64,000 bases of DNA from Rossellomorea sp. SC111. Lineage in GTDB: Bacteria > Bacillota > Bacilli > Bacillales > Bacillaceae_B. Below the pieces are notes generated by a model that was not told the origin of the DNA, did no database searches, and worked only from the letters and a program-made list of their open reading frames with translations. The translations under genes were made by a program, and so were the position numbers. Shown here piece after piece: positions 7,447 through 15,090 of this stretch (positions are counted from its first letter, which is position 1; each line of letters opens with the position of its first letter). The DNA lies in the NCBI RefSeq assembly GCF_024733565.1, contig NZ_JANIOC010000005.1:1-64000 (forward strand). Direction: 5' to 3'.

Positions 7447-8220
7447 ATGAGTCATGCAGCGATTTCAGTAAAAGGATTGAAAAAGTCGTTCAAAGACAAG
7501 GAAGTCTTAAAGGGTGTGGATTTTGAGGTGAAGCGCGGGGAGGTATTCGCGCTTCTCGGTTCCAATGGGGCGGGGAAGACAACGATCGTCAATATCCTTT
7601 CGACGTTATTGAAGGCGGATAGCGGAAATGGGAGTGTGTGCAGCTTTGATGTGCAGCACCAGCCGGATCAGGTTCGGCAGAGCATCAGTCTGACAGGACA
7701 GTTTGCAGCCCTGGATGGTATCCAGACCGGCAGGGAAAATCTGATCATGATTGCGAAGTTACGGGGAGTGTCCAATCCGTCCCGAATCGCAGAGGATCTC
7801 CTGACAAGATTCAGTCTGACGGACGCTGCCGACAGACGTGCGGATACGTACTCTGGCGGAATGAAGCGCCGGCTTGACATCGCCATGAGCCTGATCGGGG
7901 CGCCGCCTGTCATCTTTCTCGATGAGCCGACGACTGGCCTTGACCCGGAAGCAAGGATGGAAGTCTGGGAAACGGTTAAGGAGCTTGCCCGTGGCGGAAC
8001 GACTATCTTACTGACGACCCAGTATCTGGAGGAAGCAGAGCAGCTGGCGGACAGGATCGCCATCCTCCATGGAGGGAAAATCATTACGACGGGTACCCTT
8101 ACTGAACTGAAAGCCATGTTCCCGCCTGCGAAAGTGGAGTATATCGAGAAGCAGCCGACGCTCGAGGAAATCTTCCTCTCGATCATTGGCAAAAAAGGAG
8201 GAAATGAAAATGAACAGTAA
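7447..8220 (+). CDS. ABC exporter ATP-binding protein, DrrA-type
   Basis: Walker A GSNGAGKTT, signature YSGGMKRRLDIAM, Walker B VIFLDEPTTGLDP and H-loop region LLTTQYLEEAE place it in the daunorubicin-resistance-like class of drug exporters. The ATG at 7447 is preferred over an upstream in-frame GTG because AAAGGAGG ends 7 bases before it. Together with the 8210-8959 membrane protein it should form a dimeric efflux pump, apparently released by PadR on drug binding; the substrate is unknown. Confidence 0.9.
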   Translation: MSHAAISVKGLKKSFKDKEVLKGVDFEVKRGEVFALLGSNGAGKTTIVNILSTLLKADSGNGSVCSFDVQHQPDQVRQSISLTGQFAALDGIQTGRENLIMIAKLRGVSNPSRIAEDLLTRFSLTDAADRRADTYSGGMKRRLDIAMSLIGAPPVIFLDEPTTGLDPEARMEVWETVKELARGGTTILLTTQYLEEAEQLADRIAILHGGKIITTGTLTELKAMFPPAKVEYIEKQPTLEEIFLSIIGKKGGNENEQ

Positions 8221-8959
8221 CACAGGGGTATTATTTGGACGGCTGATGCGTGGCATTTTACGGAGTCCTGATACAATTATCACGGTTGCTGTTACGCCGA
8301 TTATGATGTTGCTGTTGTTTGTTTATGTATTTGGCGGTGCCATCGAGACAGGGACGGACAGCTACGTGAATTACTTGTTACCCGGAATTCTGCTGATTAC
8401 GATTGCATCTGGTGTCGCTTATACATCGCACCGACTCTTTACGGATGCGAAGAGCGGACTGATGGGGCGGTTTAGTACAATGCCGATCAAGCGCTCCTCG
8501 ATATTATGGGCACACGTACTGACTTCCTTAGTATCGAATTTTCTTGCCGTTATGGTCGTCATTCTCGTTGCGCTGTTGATGGGCTTTCGTTCTGGTGCTG
8601 ATATATTGGAATGGCTCGCAGTCATCGGGATAATCCTCCTGTTCACGCTTGCCTTGACATGGCTTGCAATTATTCCGGGATTGACCGCAGACTCGATGGA
8701 AGGGGCGACGGCATACTCATACCCGCTGATCTTCCTCCCGTTTATCAGTTCAGCCTTTGTTCCTACGGAAACGATGCCAACCGTTGTACGGTTGTTTGCT
8801 GAGAATCAGCCCGTGACGTCCATCGTGAATGCGATTCGTGCCCTTTTGAATGGGGGACCGGTTGGTAACGATATCTGGACCTCCCTTGCATGGTGCATCG
8901 GTATCATGGTCATCGCTTATTTTATTGCCAGTAAGATATTCAAACGCCAGTTAGGATGA
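8210..8959 (+). CDS. ABC-2 type exporter permease
   Basis: About 250 residues with six hydrophobic segments, starting MNSNTGVLFGR; the segments VTPIMMLLLFVYVFGG and FLPFISSAFVPTETMP are typical of DrrB-type permeases. The second of two close ATGs is chosen because the AAAGGAGG site sits 8 bases before it. It overlaps the end of the ATPase gene by 11 bases, so the subunits are translationally coupled. Confidence 0.85.
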   Translation: MNSNTGVLFGRLMRGILRSPDTIITVAVTPIMMLLLFVYVFGGAIETGTDSYVNYLLPGILLITIASGVAYTSHRLFTDAKSGLMGRFSTMPIKRSSILWAHVLTSLVSNFLAVMVVILVALLMGFRSGADILEWLAVIGIILLFTLALTWLAIIPGLTADSMEGATAYSYPLIFLPFISSAFVPTETMPTVVRLFAENQPVTSIVNAIRALLNGGPVGNDIWTSLAWCIGIMVIAYFIASKIFKRQLG

Positions 8960-9031
8960 GCTCAAAAGGTAAGCAGAAAAATATTATAACAAAAAAGATG
9001 GATAGTCTTTATAACCTCCTGGATGTGGGTG

Positions 9032-9080
9032 GACGCAAGAGAGTTTGGTAACCAAACGGACTTTTGTGTCTTCTTTTTTT
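9032..9080 (+). terminator. Terminator after the ABC exporter
   Basis: GACGCAA...TTGTGTC outer stem (9032-9038/9064-9070) and GTTTGG/CCAAAC inner stem (9043-9048/9052-9057), followed by seven T. The 170 bases to the next gene hold only a 23-codon open frame at 9100 that I do not call a gene. Confidence 0.65.
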
Positions 9081-9254
9081 ATTGAAATGTGGTGAATACA
9101 TGAATGTTTTCATAGAATTTTTCGCTGAATGGAGGAAGTATCTTGATGGAAATGGAATACCATTAGTATAGTATTTGGCTTATATTATGATCTACATGAA
9201 ATTCGTGTATTTTGAAGTGAAGATAACGAGAAAATCGGGAAGGAGGTCGTTCCT

Positions 9255-9602
9255 ATGTTGTTTATGATGATTGTCAAAGCCTCGACAAATTCCGAAGGCG
9301 GAAATCTTCCGTGCCCAGAACTCATGGACGCAATGACGAAGTACAATGAGGATCTAGTGGAAGCAGGCGTGCGGGTGATGGCGAAAGGACTTCATCCGAG
9401 TTCGAACGGTATCCGCATTTCGTACCCGGAACCAGGAGGAAAGCCGGTCGTGACAGAGGGTCCTTTTAAAGTGGACGGGTTAGTGGCAGGGTTCTTCCTC
9501 ATCGATGTGAAGTCGAGGGAAGAAGCCATCGAGTGGGCCCTGCGTGTGCCGGACCCTCAAGGGTATGGGGAAGGACAGGTGGAATTGCGGCAAGTCTTCT
9601 AA
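9255..9602 (+). CDS. YciI/DGPF-family small protein
   Basis: 115 residues of the ferredoxin-like YCII family: MLFMMIVKAS opening strand, MTKYNEDLVEAGV helix, TEGPFKVDGLVAGFFLIDVKS (the DGPF-type motif) and the closing AIEWA helix. Many members are encoded beside ECF sigma factors or stress genes, but the catalytic role is unproven. A GGAGGT site precedes the ATG. Confidence 0.8.
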   Translation: MLFMMIVKASTNSEGGNLPCPELMDAMTKYNEDLVEAGVRVMAKGLHPSSNGIRISYPEPGGKPVVTEGPFKVDGLVAGFFLIDVKSREEAIEWALRVPDPQGYGEGQVELRQVF

Positions 9603-9682
9603 GTAACGGAACAGAAGGGAAAAGATGAATGATCTAGTGAACGATTGACTTGTAAGTGAAAAACGAAAGGGAGCGATTATAG

Positions 9683-10030
9683 ATGATAAAAGGTTTCGGA
9701 GGTATATTCTGGAGAACGAAAAACCTGGATGCTTTAAAGAAATGGTACAGAGAAGTATTAAAGCTTGAAATGGGAGATTGGAACGGAACCATGATTAAAC
9801 AGGATCCAGAAAATGAAACAATCTTTTCTTTCTTTACGGAAGAGGATCCATATTTCCCGACAGAACAGCAGGTGATGTTGAATTTCCAGGTGTATGACTT
9901 AAACGAAACAATGGAGCATCTTGAACGAATGGGTGTACCCCTTGCAAAGGACAAAGAAGTGAGTGAATTTGGTCAGTTTATTTGGATTAAAGATCCTGAA
10001 GGCAGGCTGATTGAGCTTTGGGAGAAATAA
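9683..10030 (+). CDS. VOC-superfamily (glyoxalase/bleomycin-resistance-like) protein
   Basis: 115 residues with two beta-alpha-beta-beta-beta units: GGIFWRTKNLDALKKWYREVL, then the C-terminal IWIKDPEGRLIELWEK, where the Glu is a typical metal ligand. The substrate cannot be deduced. It stands 80 bases after the YciI gene and 38 before the DUF3626 gene on the same strand. Confidence 0.85.
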   Translation: MIKGFGGIFWRTKNLDALKKWYREVLKLEMGDWNGTMIKQDPENETIFSFFTEEDPYFPTEQQVMLNFQVYDLNETMEHLERMGVPLAKDKEVSEFGQFIWIKDPEGRLIELWEK

Positions 10031-10067
10031 TGGGCGGTGGCCATGCAGATAGGAGCGTCGTTTCTTT

Positions 10068-11144
10068 ATGGAATTAACATCGTCACAGCGTCAGGCAATC
10101 GATTATTTTACGGCCAATGCCTTAAAGCATAAAGCGGATGCGAAGGCTACCATTCATCATGTCCTGAACATGTCCAATATATCAGTTGAAGTGTTTGAAC
10201 AGGCAGTCAATCTTATTAAAACCCACGCACAGATCGGTTTGCACTTCCATCCGGATCGACCGACTTCCACGATGAAGACCGTTGCCCAATCCCTTCTTGA
10301 ACATGGGGAATATAAGAGTCAGTTCGAAACATTCATATCGAATGGGAAGGTGTCCCCCCATTCAGGTGGTGACCGGGATAGGTGGGAAGAGAGTATGTTT
10401 GGAGGAGCTTACCAATCGGACGGTACCTTGATGAGCGATCGGCCAAAGTACGGGGCATTGAATCTGATGTTACATCCGGATGGTCCTTCCCCGCGGTTTG
10501 GGTCGTGCTATTTTTTGTTATCACCTAAAGTTTCATCCCGTTCAACCTTTACATATTTGGACTCACATCAAAACCCACTTGAGAAGGGGACATATCAAGA
10601 ATTTGATATGATATTAGCTGCGCTTTTGGAAGAGATATTTTTAAGAGATTTTGCACTTGGAGAAAAGGATTTGACTCCGGCAAAGTTCATTCATCACCTA
10701 TTGAATCATCTTGAACATGGCAGGAAGGAAAGCTTGGCCAATCGAAATTTGAATCATTATATAGAATCCCAGATTCACGGGCCGATTTCTCTGAAAGAAG
10801 ATGTGGAAGTGTTGATTGCCGATCCATCTTTTAAGGGTACAACAGTCGGTAAAACTTTGGAGCAACTGTGCTCCAAATTTTCCATTGATCTTCAGTGGCA
10901 CATGGGTTTTATCCTCCATGTAGATGATGTTCCTTCTGATTTCAGGGGGCCATCCATGCCTTCACTTTCAAAGCGGATAGCAGATGAAAATAGGATTGAT
11001 GCACACACAATCGGGCAGGCAGTCCTAAGTGTGAAGCAGAATCCGGGCAGCTGGAAGGATCGGGGAACATATGAAGAGGTACTGCAGGAATTAAAGCTTT
11101 TGTGGCATGTGTTGGTGAAGTACGGAAGAACGGTGGTGAAATGA
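10068..11144 (+). CDS. DUF3626 family protein
   Basis: 358 residues. Recognisable conserved blocks are LHFHPDRP (residues about 64-71), DRWEESMFGGAY and RPKYGALN followed by GPSPRFGSCYF, which mark DUF3626. The conserved His, Asp, Arg and Ser suggest an enzyme, but no activity is established. There is no signal peptide. The stop overlaps the next small gene (ATGA). Ribosome site weak (AGGAG 13 bases upstream). Confidence 0.8.
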   Translation: MELTSSQRQAIDYFTANALKHKADAKATIHHVLNMSNISVEVFEQAVNLIKTHAQIGLHFHPDRPTSTMKTVAQSLLEHGEYKSQFETFISNGKVSPHSGGDRDRWEESMFGGAYQSDGTLMSDRPKYGALNLMLHPDGPSPRFGSCYFLLSPKVSSRSTFTYLDSHQNPLEKGTYQEFDMILAALLEEIFLRDFALGEKDLTPAKFIHHLLNHLEHGRKESLANRNLNHYIESQIHGPISLKEDVEVLIADPSFKGTTVGKTLEQLCSKFSIDLQWHMGFILHVDDVPSDFRGPSMPSLSKRIADENRIDAHTIGQAVLSVKQNPGSWKDRGTYEEVLQELKLLWHVLVKYGRTVVK

Positions 11145-11326
11145 TGGAGGTTGGTTCGTGGAGAAAAATTTATTTACCAGTCATTCTTTTGGCCATACTG
11201 TTATTCTTGGCTTTATTAAATATTGATTCTCTCGGAAAAGCACAAGATGCTTGTATAAGTAACGATAAGGTTCCAATGGTAGAAAAGACAATATTGGCAT
11301 TTCATTGGAGTGTTCATTGTAAGTAA
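11141..11326 (+). CDS. Small single-pass membrane protein (61 aa)
   Basis: The ATG overlaps the stop of the DUF3626 gene, so coupling decides the start. A hydrophobic segment at about residues 11-28 (IYLPVILLAILLFLALLNI) is followed by a short outer part with two Cys (DACIS and HCK end), possibly a disulphide. Family and function unknown; the coupling suggests it works with the DUF3626 protein. Confidence 0.6.
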   Translation: MMEVGSWRKIYLPVILLAILLFLALLNIDSLGKAQDACISNDKVPMVEKTILAFHWSVHCK

Positions 11327-11346
11327 TGTTAATCTAACACAAAATG

Positions 11347-11386
11347 GCCCTGAATCATTGAGTCCTCCATTCAATAGATTCAGGGC
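11347..11386. terminator. Terminator between DUF3626 operon and opposing riboswitch
   Basis: GCCCTGAATC (11347-11356)/GATTCAGGGC (11377-11386) with a further ATTGA/TCAAT pairing; TTTATATTTT follows on the plus strand and CATTTT on the minus strand, so it may stop transcription from both sides. Confidence 0.7.
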
Positions 11387-11417
11387 TTTATATTTTAGAT
11401 AGTTATACAGCCGGTTA

Positions 11418-11555
11418 ATCTCCTCTCTTCTACAACGCTTACGAAGTTAGCTGACGGATTCGGGAGGTATAAGTCTCCCGGTCATATGACTTCACCCCAT
11501 GAATAGGTGTCATCCATTCCTTTGGTTTCTCCGCTCCTGTGGGATTCAGCGACTT
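11418..11555 (-). ncRNA. ydaO-type (c-di-AMP) riboswitch aptamer, apparently without a target gene
   Basis: On the minus strand the stretch starts near TCGCTGAATCC (11552), contains GGGGTGAA and ends with the diagnostic CCCGAATCCGTCAGCTAAC, then a CTTC...GAAG stem and AGAGGAG. This is the conserved 3' half of the ydaO/yuaA class that binds c-di-AMP and usually shuts off potassium or cell-wall genes. Reading on in the same direction there is only the stem-loop at 11347-11386 and then genes on the opposite strand. A TATAAT on the minus strand (11608-11613) could be its promoter. Confidence 0.7.
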
Positions 11556-11622
11556 AGTTCAGATGTGATGAAGATCTTCATTGCTTTCCAAGTTGAGAAA
11601 ATGAATGATTATACAATTTTGA

Positions 11623-11991
11623 TTAGTTTTCTAACAGCTTTTCCAAGTTCTTATCGAGTACGAATACCTCCATGCGCTCTCCCGTTTTTGTACTGATGTC
11701 GCTATGGCTCGATAAGACCTTGCAATTTGTATGTTGCTCTACAATTTCTTCAATGTTTTGGCTGTACATTTCCCGCAGTACCTGTCTCATCTGTTTAACG
11801 AGCACTCTGCCTTTATCATGTTCGACAAGGTGTTTTTCTTCAACGGTTAGCACCCCTTTGAATCGGGCAATGACCATGTCCTCTAGGATGTACGTTCGTG
11901 TTTCCTGTGGACCGCGGCCGATCAGTTCTCTTTGCATCTTTATAAATGCTTCACTCAATTCAGCCTCTAATCGGCGTTTAGTCGTTTTCAT
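11623..11991 (-). CDS. DUF2294 / MpsC-like protein
   Basis: 122 residues, one DUF2294 domain: KRRLEAELSEAFIKMQRELIGRGP, then ILEDMVIARFKGVLTVEEKHL and MRQVLREMYSQNIEEIV. The family name MpsC comes from the staphylococcal MpsABC system linked to sodium/bicarbonate uptake; single-domain forms in Bacillus are uncharacterised. No MpsA/B-like gene is nearby. It lies between two c-di-AMP aptamers, directly upstream of the minus-strand one, which hints at an ion-homeostasis role. Confidence 0.75.
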   Translation of the reverse strand: MKTTKRRLEAELSEAFIKMQRELIGRGPQETRTYILEDMVIARFKGVLTVEEKHLVEHDKGRVLVKQMRQVLREMYSQNIEEIVEQHTNCKVLSSHSDISTKTGERMEVFVLDKNLEKLLEN

Positions 11992-12183
11992 ATTTCCTTC
12001 CCCCTAATGACTAACGTAATAATTCATGGACTATCTTACTCAAGTGTGTTAAAAGTTGTCAATCTATAATTTTGAGTTAAGTAGACTAAGAGAAAAAATC
12101 CGATTCGATTAGGAATTAAAAGGAATCGATGGTTTTTGTCAGAAAAACATTCAAATTTAGCTGGATACGGCGTTTTTTATCCG

Positions 12184-12213
12184 TTTACAAATTTCATAAG
12201 CCGGGAGTAATAT
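12184..12213 (+). promoter_or_regulatory. Candidate promoter of the kdp riboswitch leader
   Basis: TTTACA (12184-12189), 18 bases, TAATAT (12208-12213), about 25 bases before the aptamer starts. Confidence 0.4.
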
Positions 12214-12239
12214 AGTCCTTGTAAAGCACAACTCAATAT

Positions 12240-12391
12240 TTCGGCCTAGTCTCGGAAACGAGAACGGAGGACCCAATCAAGTGGGGTTAATTCTACAAGT
12301 GTAGAAGGGATGAGATTAAACTCTTTCGCCATCCTACCCGTCAGCTAACTTCGTCGGCTAAAGCGAAGGAGGTCATAAAGACCACCTTTTT
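12240..12391 (+). ncRNA. ydaO-type (c-di-AMP) riboswitch controlling the kdp operon
   Basis: The leader contains GGAGGACCCAA, GGGGTTAATTCT, AGGGATGAGAT and the diagnostic 3' block CCCGTCAGCTAACTTCGT (shared over 17 bases with the minus-strand aptamer at 11418-11555). It is followed by AAGGAGGTC/GACCACCTT (12366-12388) and TTTTT, a terminator-like stem. In this class bound c-di-AMP lowers expression; control of kdpFABC by such a switch is known in the Bacillus cereus group. Target here inferred from position. Confidence 0.8.
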
Positions 12392-12792
12392 CAGGGGGCT
12401 TTTTTTGTTGTTTCATAATGGCAAAAGGGGCAGCCTGATGATCAAGTAGGTCTTTTTATAATGCCTATTTTCGAAAAAGTGAACATGGAAGACAGAATGC
12501 ATAGAAGGCTTAAAGGAGCCTGCTAGGCGTTAAGTAGACCAATGTATACTTTTTCTCCAGATGAACAAGAGATGATAGAAAATCGCATCTATACAGGGTG
12601 CTGATTGTTCTTTGCTTTTGTCAATCGTCTGGGGGAGAAGTGTATGTTGGTCTATTTTTGTTTCTGAAGACGGATTTTTCTTCCTGATGAGGGGATCTGT
12701 TGGAAGAGACGGCCCATGTTTTTTCGAGGGTATGACTCTCTGCAGTTTGAAATGGTAGAGGTGTGATGATACAGAACGAAAGGAGGATTTAT
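12392..12792. other. 400-base leader between riboswitch and first ORF
   Basis: No gene with a ribosome site is seen. A GGGGGCTTTTTTT run (12395-12407) just after the riboswitch terminator could add to termination. A 20-codon open frame at 12542 lacks a properly spaced ribosome site. The rest shows no repeat or clear second promoter, although one may exist because the riboswitch is far from kdpA (about 1 kb). Confidence 0.3.
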
Positions 12793-13197
12793 GTGTGTAC
12801 GCAGGAACGGCAAAAGGACACAACGCTTGTTTGTATTCCCTCTTATGAGGTGCTGCAGGAAATAGAGGGTTGCTTAAATCTTTCCCATGATTGTTGTTTT
12901 GTTTCCCCCAGTCCACAAGTGGTTGAGATTCTGAAGTGGCGGGGGTTCCAACATGTCATGGGTTTGGGGGTGAATGAAGAATTCATTGATCACCGCCACC
13001 ACCTCAATAAGGTCATCGTGTTTGAGAATCACTTTTTCGATACGTTAACGATGATGAGGATCATTCATAACAGTACATCAGCACCCATCATTGTCGTCAC
13101 GATGACACCAGGGTATCCAGTAAGACTGTATCAATCCATCGGAGCAAGATATGTGGTGTATACAAAGAGCAGGAATGTTTCGTTTTTCTTCAAATAA
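12793..13197 (+). CDS. Unrecognised soluble protein with a receiver-like C-terminal half, first gene after the kdp riboswitch
   Basis: 134 residues from the GTG at 12793, chosen because AAAGGAGG lies 6 bases before it; an upstream in-frame GTG/ATG has a weaker site. The C-terminal half reads like strands 3 to 5 of a response-regulator receiver (KVIVFENHF, APIIVVTMTP, ARYVVYTKS), with Thr and Lys in the expected places but Glu in place of the phospho-Asp. This is pattern reading only. It sits between the c-di-AMP switch and kdpF, so a role in potassium control is plausible. Confidence 0.6.
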   Translation: MCTQERQKDTTLVCIPSYEVLQEIEGCLNLSHDCCFVSPSPQVVEILKWRGFQHVMGLGVNEEFIDHRHHLNKVIVFENHFFDTLTMMRIIHNSTSAPIIVVTMTPGYPVRLYQSIGARYVVYTKSRNVSFFFK

Positions 13198-13215
13198 TAT
13201 CAGGAGGTTATACAC

Positions 13216-13323
13216 ATGTTGGATATCATAATGATCGTTCTATTCATCATCCTTCCGGCGCTTATGTCGGGACTTATTAATTGGTCTTCCACTGTTGTCG
13301 ATCAGGGTGGTAAGGACTCATGA
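13216..13323 (+). CDS. 35-aa hydrophobic peptide encoded before kdpF
   Basis: Starts MLDIIMIVLFIILPALMSGLI and ends VDQGGKDS: one membrane segment with a short polar tail. AGGAGG lies 8 bases upstream, and its TGA overlaps the kdpF start (ATGA at 13320-13323). The position suggests an extra small subunit or assembly peptide of the Kdp complex. It is too short for standard gene finders. Confidence 0.65.
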   Translation: MLDIIMIVLFIILPALMSGLINWSSTVVDQGGKDS

Positions 13324-13397
13324 TGTTGCTACTTGGGATTACTGCCATGATTACACTGTATTTATTTTATGTATTGTTTCATCCAGAAAAATTCTAA
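13320..13397 (+). CDS. kdpF: KdpF, small subunit of the potassium-transporting ATPase
   Basis: 25 residues, starting MMLLLGITAM with one membrane helix and the typical ending LFHPEKF. KdpF stabilises the KdpABC complex in the membrane. It overlaps the upstream 35-aa gene by four bases and lies 19 bases before kdpA. Confidence 0.85.
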   Translation: MMLLLGITAMITLYLFYVLFHPEKF

Positions 13398-13416
13398 TTA
13401 GTTGGAGGTATCATAG

Positions 13417-15090
13417 GTGATTACGACCATTCTATCGATCATCATTACATTAGCGGCAATGATTCTGATTGCAAAGCCTGCAGGGGTCTATTTGGCAAAG
13501 GCGTTCGACTATAATCAAACGCCTTTAGATAAAGTTTTTGGCCCATTCGAACATCTACTCTTCAAAGTCAGTGGAATAAAAAAAGTGAACCAGACGTGGA
13601 AGCAATACGCATTGGCCCTTGTCTTCACGAATGGTTTCATGATTTTCCTTGTGTATCTTGTATTCAGGCTGCAGGGGGTCCTTCCCCTGAACCCGGGTGG
13701 AAATCCGGGGATGGATCCCACTCTTGCCTTTAATACAGCCATCAGCTTTATGACCAATACGAACCTCCAGCATTACAGCGGGGAATCCGGTCTTTCCTAT
13801 CTCGGACAGATGATCGGGATTCTGTTCATGATGTTCGCTGCACCGGGAACTGCCCTGGCAGTAGCCATCGCCTTTGTCAGGGGACTATCAGGAGCAGAAA
13901 TCGGTAACTTCTTTGTCGATTTATTCAGGGCCATTACCCGCGTGCTATTGCCAATCGCCTTTATTACAGGCTTTATTTTCATAGCGCTCGGAGTTCCGCA
14001 GACGCTTGAGCCATCGGTTACAGTGAATACGGTTGAGGGTGGTACCCAGGAGATTGCCCGTGGCCCTGTCGGAACATTCCTGTCCATTAAAGAACTTGGG
14101 AATAACGGGGGAGGATTCTTTGGTGTCAATTCGGCCCATCCATTTGAGAATCCGAACGCCATCAGTAATTTCATTCAAATCCTTTTGATGTTCCTGCTTC
14201 CCTCCGCCCTCCCTTTTACGTATGGAAAGATGGTCGGGAATCCGAAGCAAGGACGTGTCCTGTTTGTATCGATGGTGATGGTTTTCGTTGTATTTCTTTC
14301 AACGGCCCTATTCTATGAAACACAAGGAAATCCGGCACTGAATGCCATGGGGATCCAAACTGATCAAGGAAGTATGGAAGGGAAGGAAGTCCGCTTCGGT
14401 ACCGGTCAATCGATTCTTTATGCCATGGTCACGACGGCGACGGAAACAGGTGCCGTCAATACGATGCATGATACGTTAACCCCGATCGGCGGGATGCTGG
14501 CCCTTACGAATATGTTGTTGAACACCGTATTCGGTGGAGTTGGCGCCGGTTTCATCAATGTGCTCATGTATGCCATGATCGCTGTGTTCCTTTCAGGATT
14601 GATGGTTGGACGCACTCCGGAATTCCTTGGCAAAAAAATCGAAGGCAGGGAAATGAAGATGATTGCCATTACGATGCTTATGCATCCCCTGTTGATATTG
14701 GGGGCATCTGCCTTTGCGCTTTATACTCCTCTTGGGGTGGGAGCCATTTCAAATAGTGGATTTCATGGTGTATCCCAAGTGGTTTATGAATATACGTCAT
14801 CCGCTGCAAACAATGGATCGGGATTTGAAGGACTTGGGGATGCCACTCCATTCTGGAACATCTCGACGGGCGTCGTGATGTACATTGGAAGATTCTTCGG
14901 TCTGGTGACGATGCTCGCTGTTGCAGGATCCTTCGCATCCAAAAGAATGGTTCCTGAGACGATCGGAACGTTCCGAACGGATACGTCCTTATTCGGAGTG
15001 ATCCTGATTGGGACATTCTTTGTCGTCGGGGCGTTAACGTTCTTCCCGACACTCGTATTGGGTCCGGTAGCAGAATATCTGACATTGTAG
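13417..15090 (+). CDS. kdpA: KdpA, potassium-binding subunit of Kdp ATPase
   Basis: 557 residues, the family length, with about ten membrane segments. The selectivity-filter-like loops are visible, for example FMTNTNLQHYSGE, KELGNNGGGFFGVNSAHPFENP and ATETGAVNTMHD. KdpA forms the K+ path of the high-affinity P-type ATPase KdpFABC, made under potassium limitation. GTG start with GGAGG 9 bases upstream. kdpB begins directly after the stop. Confidence 0.97.
   Translation: MITTILSIIITLAAMILIAKPAGVYLAKAFDYNQTPLDKVFGPFEHLLFKVSGIKKVNQTWKQYALALVFTNGFMIFLVYLVFRLQGVLPLNPGGNPGMDPTLAFNTAISFMTNTNLQHYSGESGLSYLGQMIGILFMMFAAPGTALAVAIAFVRGLSGAEIGNFFVDLFRAITRVLLPIAFITGFIFIALGVPQTLEPSVTVNTVEGGTQEIARGPVGTFLSIKELGNNGGGFFGVNSAHPFENPNAISNFIQILLMFLLPSALPFTYGKMVGNPKQGRVLFVSMVMVFVVFLSTALFYETQGNPALNAMGIQTDQGSMEGKEVRFGTGQSILYAMVTTATETGAVNTMHDTLTPIGGMLALTNMLLNTVFGGVGAGFINVLMYAMIAVFLSGLMVGRTPEFLGKKIEGREMKMIAITMLMHPLLILGASAFALYTPLGVGAISNSGFHGVSQVVYEYTSSAANNGSGFEGLGDATPFWNISTGVVMYIGRFFGLVTMLAVAGSFASKRMVPETIGTFRTDTSLFGVILIGTFFVVGALTFFPTLVLGPVAEYLTL

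Noticed and set aside
11520-11550. CTCCGCTCCTGTGGGATTC motif that resembles the dispersed repeat at 129-203
   Set aside because: It belongs to the conserved 5' half of the minus-strand ydaO-type aptamer.
12542-12604. 20-codon ATG frame in the kdp leader
   Set aside because: No properly spaced ribosome site and no conserved features.
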